This document shows positions 5,433-6,157 of a stretch of DNA of 6,157 nt, in pieces. This DNA is from Nitrospirota bacterium. GTDB lineage: Bacteria > Nitrospirota_A > Leptospirillia > Leptospirillales > Leptospirillaceae. Below the pieces are notes generated by a model. The model ran no database searches, was not told the origin of the DNA, and worked only from the letters and a program-made list of their open reading frames with translations. The position numbers were made by a program, and so were the translations under genes. Position 1 is the stretch's first letter. Each line of letters begins with the position of its first letter. Location: NCBI GenBank assembly GCA_021795275.1, contig JAJYPO010000139.1, positions 1-6,157 of the forward strand. Direction: 5' to 3'.

Positions 5433-6157
5433 CTATATCCCTTCAAGAAGAGGGGCCACGACCTCTTCGAGTTTCATCCCGCGGGACGCCTTGACCAGAA
5501 GGATGTCCCCACCCTCCGGTCCGCGACCCATCCTGAGGTCTTCCGTGAATTCCTCGGCTCCCCGTATCCGGTCAGGATCCCCTCCCGCCGTCCGGAATCC
5601 CCGTTCGAAGGCCGTCCGCTCGCTCCCCCTGTACCAGAGACGTTCGACTCCCGTCCGTGAGGCCTGCCCTCCCATCTCCTCATGGAAGGCCGCGCTCTGC
5701 TCTCCCAGCTCCAGCATATCTCCCAGGATCGCAAAGGATCGGGACCCGGGGCGGGAGGCCCGTTCGCGGGCCAGCCAGTCGAGCGCTTCATGCATCGAAG
5801 CCGGGTTGGCATTGTAGTGATCGAGCAGAAGCAGAAGCCCCGACGAAAGCGTCTTCCGCTCCATCCGGCCTGGAAGCCCCTCGTAGCCGGCCAGGCGGGC
5901 CGCCCCCGCAGCCGGAGGAACGCCGAGCGAGCGAAGAGCGATGAGGGCCAGGAGGGTGCACCAGGCCAAGGCCAGCGAAGGGCGTGAAAGGGGAAGGTCG
6001 ATTCCCCACTCCTTCACATGAAGGAACATTCCGGGGTTCCCCTGGAGGAGGGCGGTCACCGTCCCCGGAGGGGAGGGCCCCTCCCCGATGGCTCCAGCCA
6101 CAAGGGTCCGGGTCAGGTCCCCGAAAAGGGGATCAGAGCCGAACATCCGACGAACCG
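5433..6157 (-). CDS. murF: UDP-N-acetylmuramoyl-tripeptide--D-alanyl-D-alanine ligase MurF, C-terminal part (5' end beyond window)
   Basis: MurF is the cytoplasmic ATP-dependent ligase that adds D-Ala-D-Ala to the UDP-MurNAc-tripeptide, completing the pentapeptide precursor. About 240 codons of the central and C-terminal domains are present, and the reading frame is open to the right edge. The ATG at 6146 is therefore internal, not a start. Recognisable motifs are LPGRME (about 5859-5876), DHYNANP (5802-5822; family form DDSYNANP), AILGDMLELGE (about 5700-5732) and the C-terminal VKASRGMKLEEVV (about 5457-5495; family form VKGSR). The ATP-binding domain and its lysine loop lie outside the window. 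The stretch where the family has GRHNxxNALAA reads SRPSLALAW (about 5964-5990), so the usual His-Asn and second Asn are absent. The stop lies 3 nt before the mraY TTG start, in the same frame. Confidence 0.95.
   Translation of the reverse strand, partial: VRRMFGSDPLFGDLTRTLVAGAIGEGPSPPGTVTALLQGNPGMFLHVKEWGIDLPLSRPSLALAWCTLLALIALRSLGVPPAAGAARLAGYEGLPGRMERKTLSSGLLLLLDHYNANPASMHEALDWLARERASRPGSRSFAILGDMLELGEQSAAFHEEMGGQASRTGVERLWYRGSERTAFERGFRTAGGDPDRIRGAEEFTEDLRMGRGPEGGDILLVKASRGMKLEEVVAPLLEGI
5439..5443 (-). promoter_or_regulatory. mraY ribosome binding site inside the end of murF
   Basis: AAGGG on the minus strand lies 9 nt before the TTG start of mraY and within the final codons of murF. 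It is moderate rather than strong, which fits coupled re-initiation after the murF stop. Confidence 0.5.

Noticed and set aside
4458..5660. 400-codon plus-strand open frame opposite mraY and murF
   Set aside because: It is antisense to two certain genes. Its product is rich in Gly, His, Glu, Asp and Arg with no recognisable motif, as expected for a shadow in GC-rich DNA.
6144..6146. ATG at 6146 as the murF start
   Set aside because: The frame stays open to the window edge and MurF needs an N-terminal domain and ATP loop upstream, so this methionine is internal.
1..6157. Undescribed defence, mobile or biosynthetic system
   Set aside because: All coding capacity is accounted for by six standard dcw genes; no repeat array, inverted terminal repeat, transposase or unknown gene is visible.

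Overview
The window is a run of cell-wall and division genes from a dcw (division and cell wall) cluster, all on the minus strand. In transcription order, from high to low coordinates, it holds murF (5' end cut off by the window edge), mraY, murD, ftsW, murG and murC (3' end cut off). Nothing is coded on the plus strand. The long plus-strand reading frames are GC-driven antisense shadows of these genes. I saw no RNA gene, insertion sequence, CRISPR array, phage or accessory module.

Layout: murF (5433 to the right edge) ends 3 nt before mraY (4356-5429). mraY is 11 nt from murD (2848-4344). murD overlaps the preferred start of ftsW (1671-2876). ftsW ends 3 nt before murG (597-1667). The one real gap is about 91 nt between murG and murC (left edge to 505). 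It is AT-rich, unlike the rest of the window, and holds a good sigma70-like promoter, a 10-bp palindrome and the murC ribosome binding site. The first five genes look like one tightly coupled transcript, and murC probably has an additional promoter of its own.

Together the genes cover most of lipid II synthesis and its polymerisation. MurC and MurD add L-Ala and D-Glu to UDP-MurNAc. MurF adds the D-Ala-D-Ala dipeptide. MraY moves phospho-MurNAc-pentapeptide onto undecaprenyl phosphate, MurG adds GlcNAc, and FtsW polymerises lipid II at the division septum. murE is not in view and would be expected upstream of murF. murB, ddl, ftsQ, ftsA and ftsZ would be expected beyond murC.

The organism is a GC-rich bacterium (about 60% GC by eye) with a classical dcw gene order. 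Protein style and the N-terminus of MraY would fit a Gram-negative such as a member of Nitrospirota (for example Leptospirillum) or a deltaproteobacterium-like lineage. That placement is a guess from memory, not a result. This is an ordinary core region, and I found no undescribed system. The points worth a second look are small: two junctions with the same TAG-NCC-TTG layout, the promoter and palindrome before murC, and some divergent ligase motifs in MurF and MurD.
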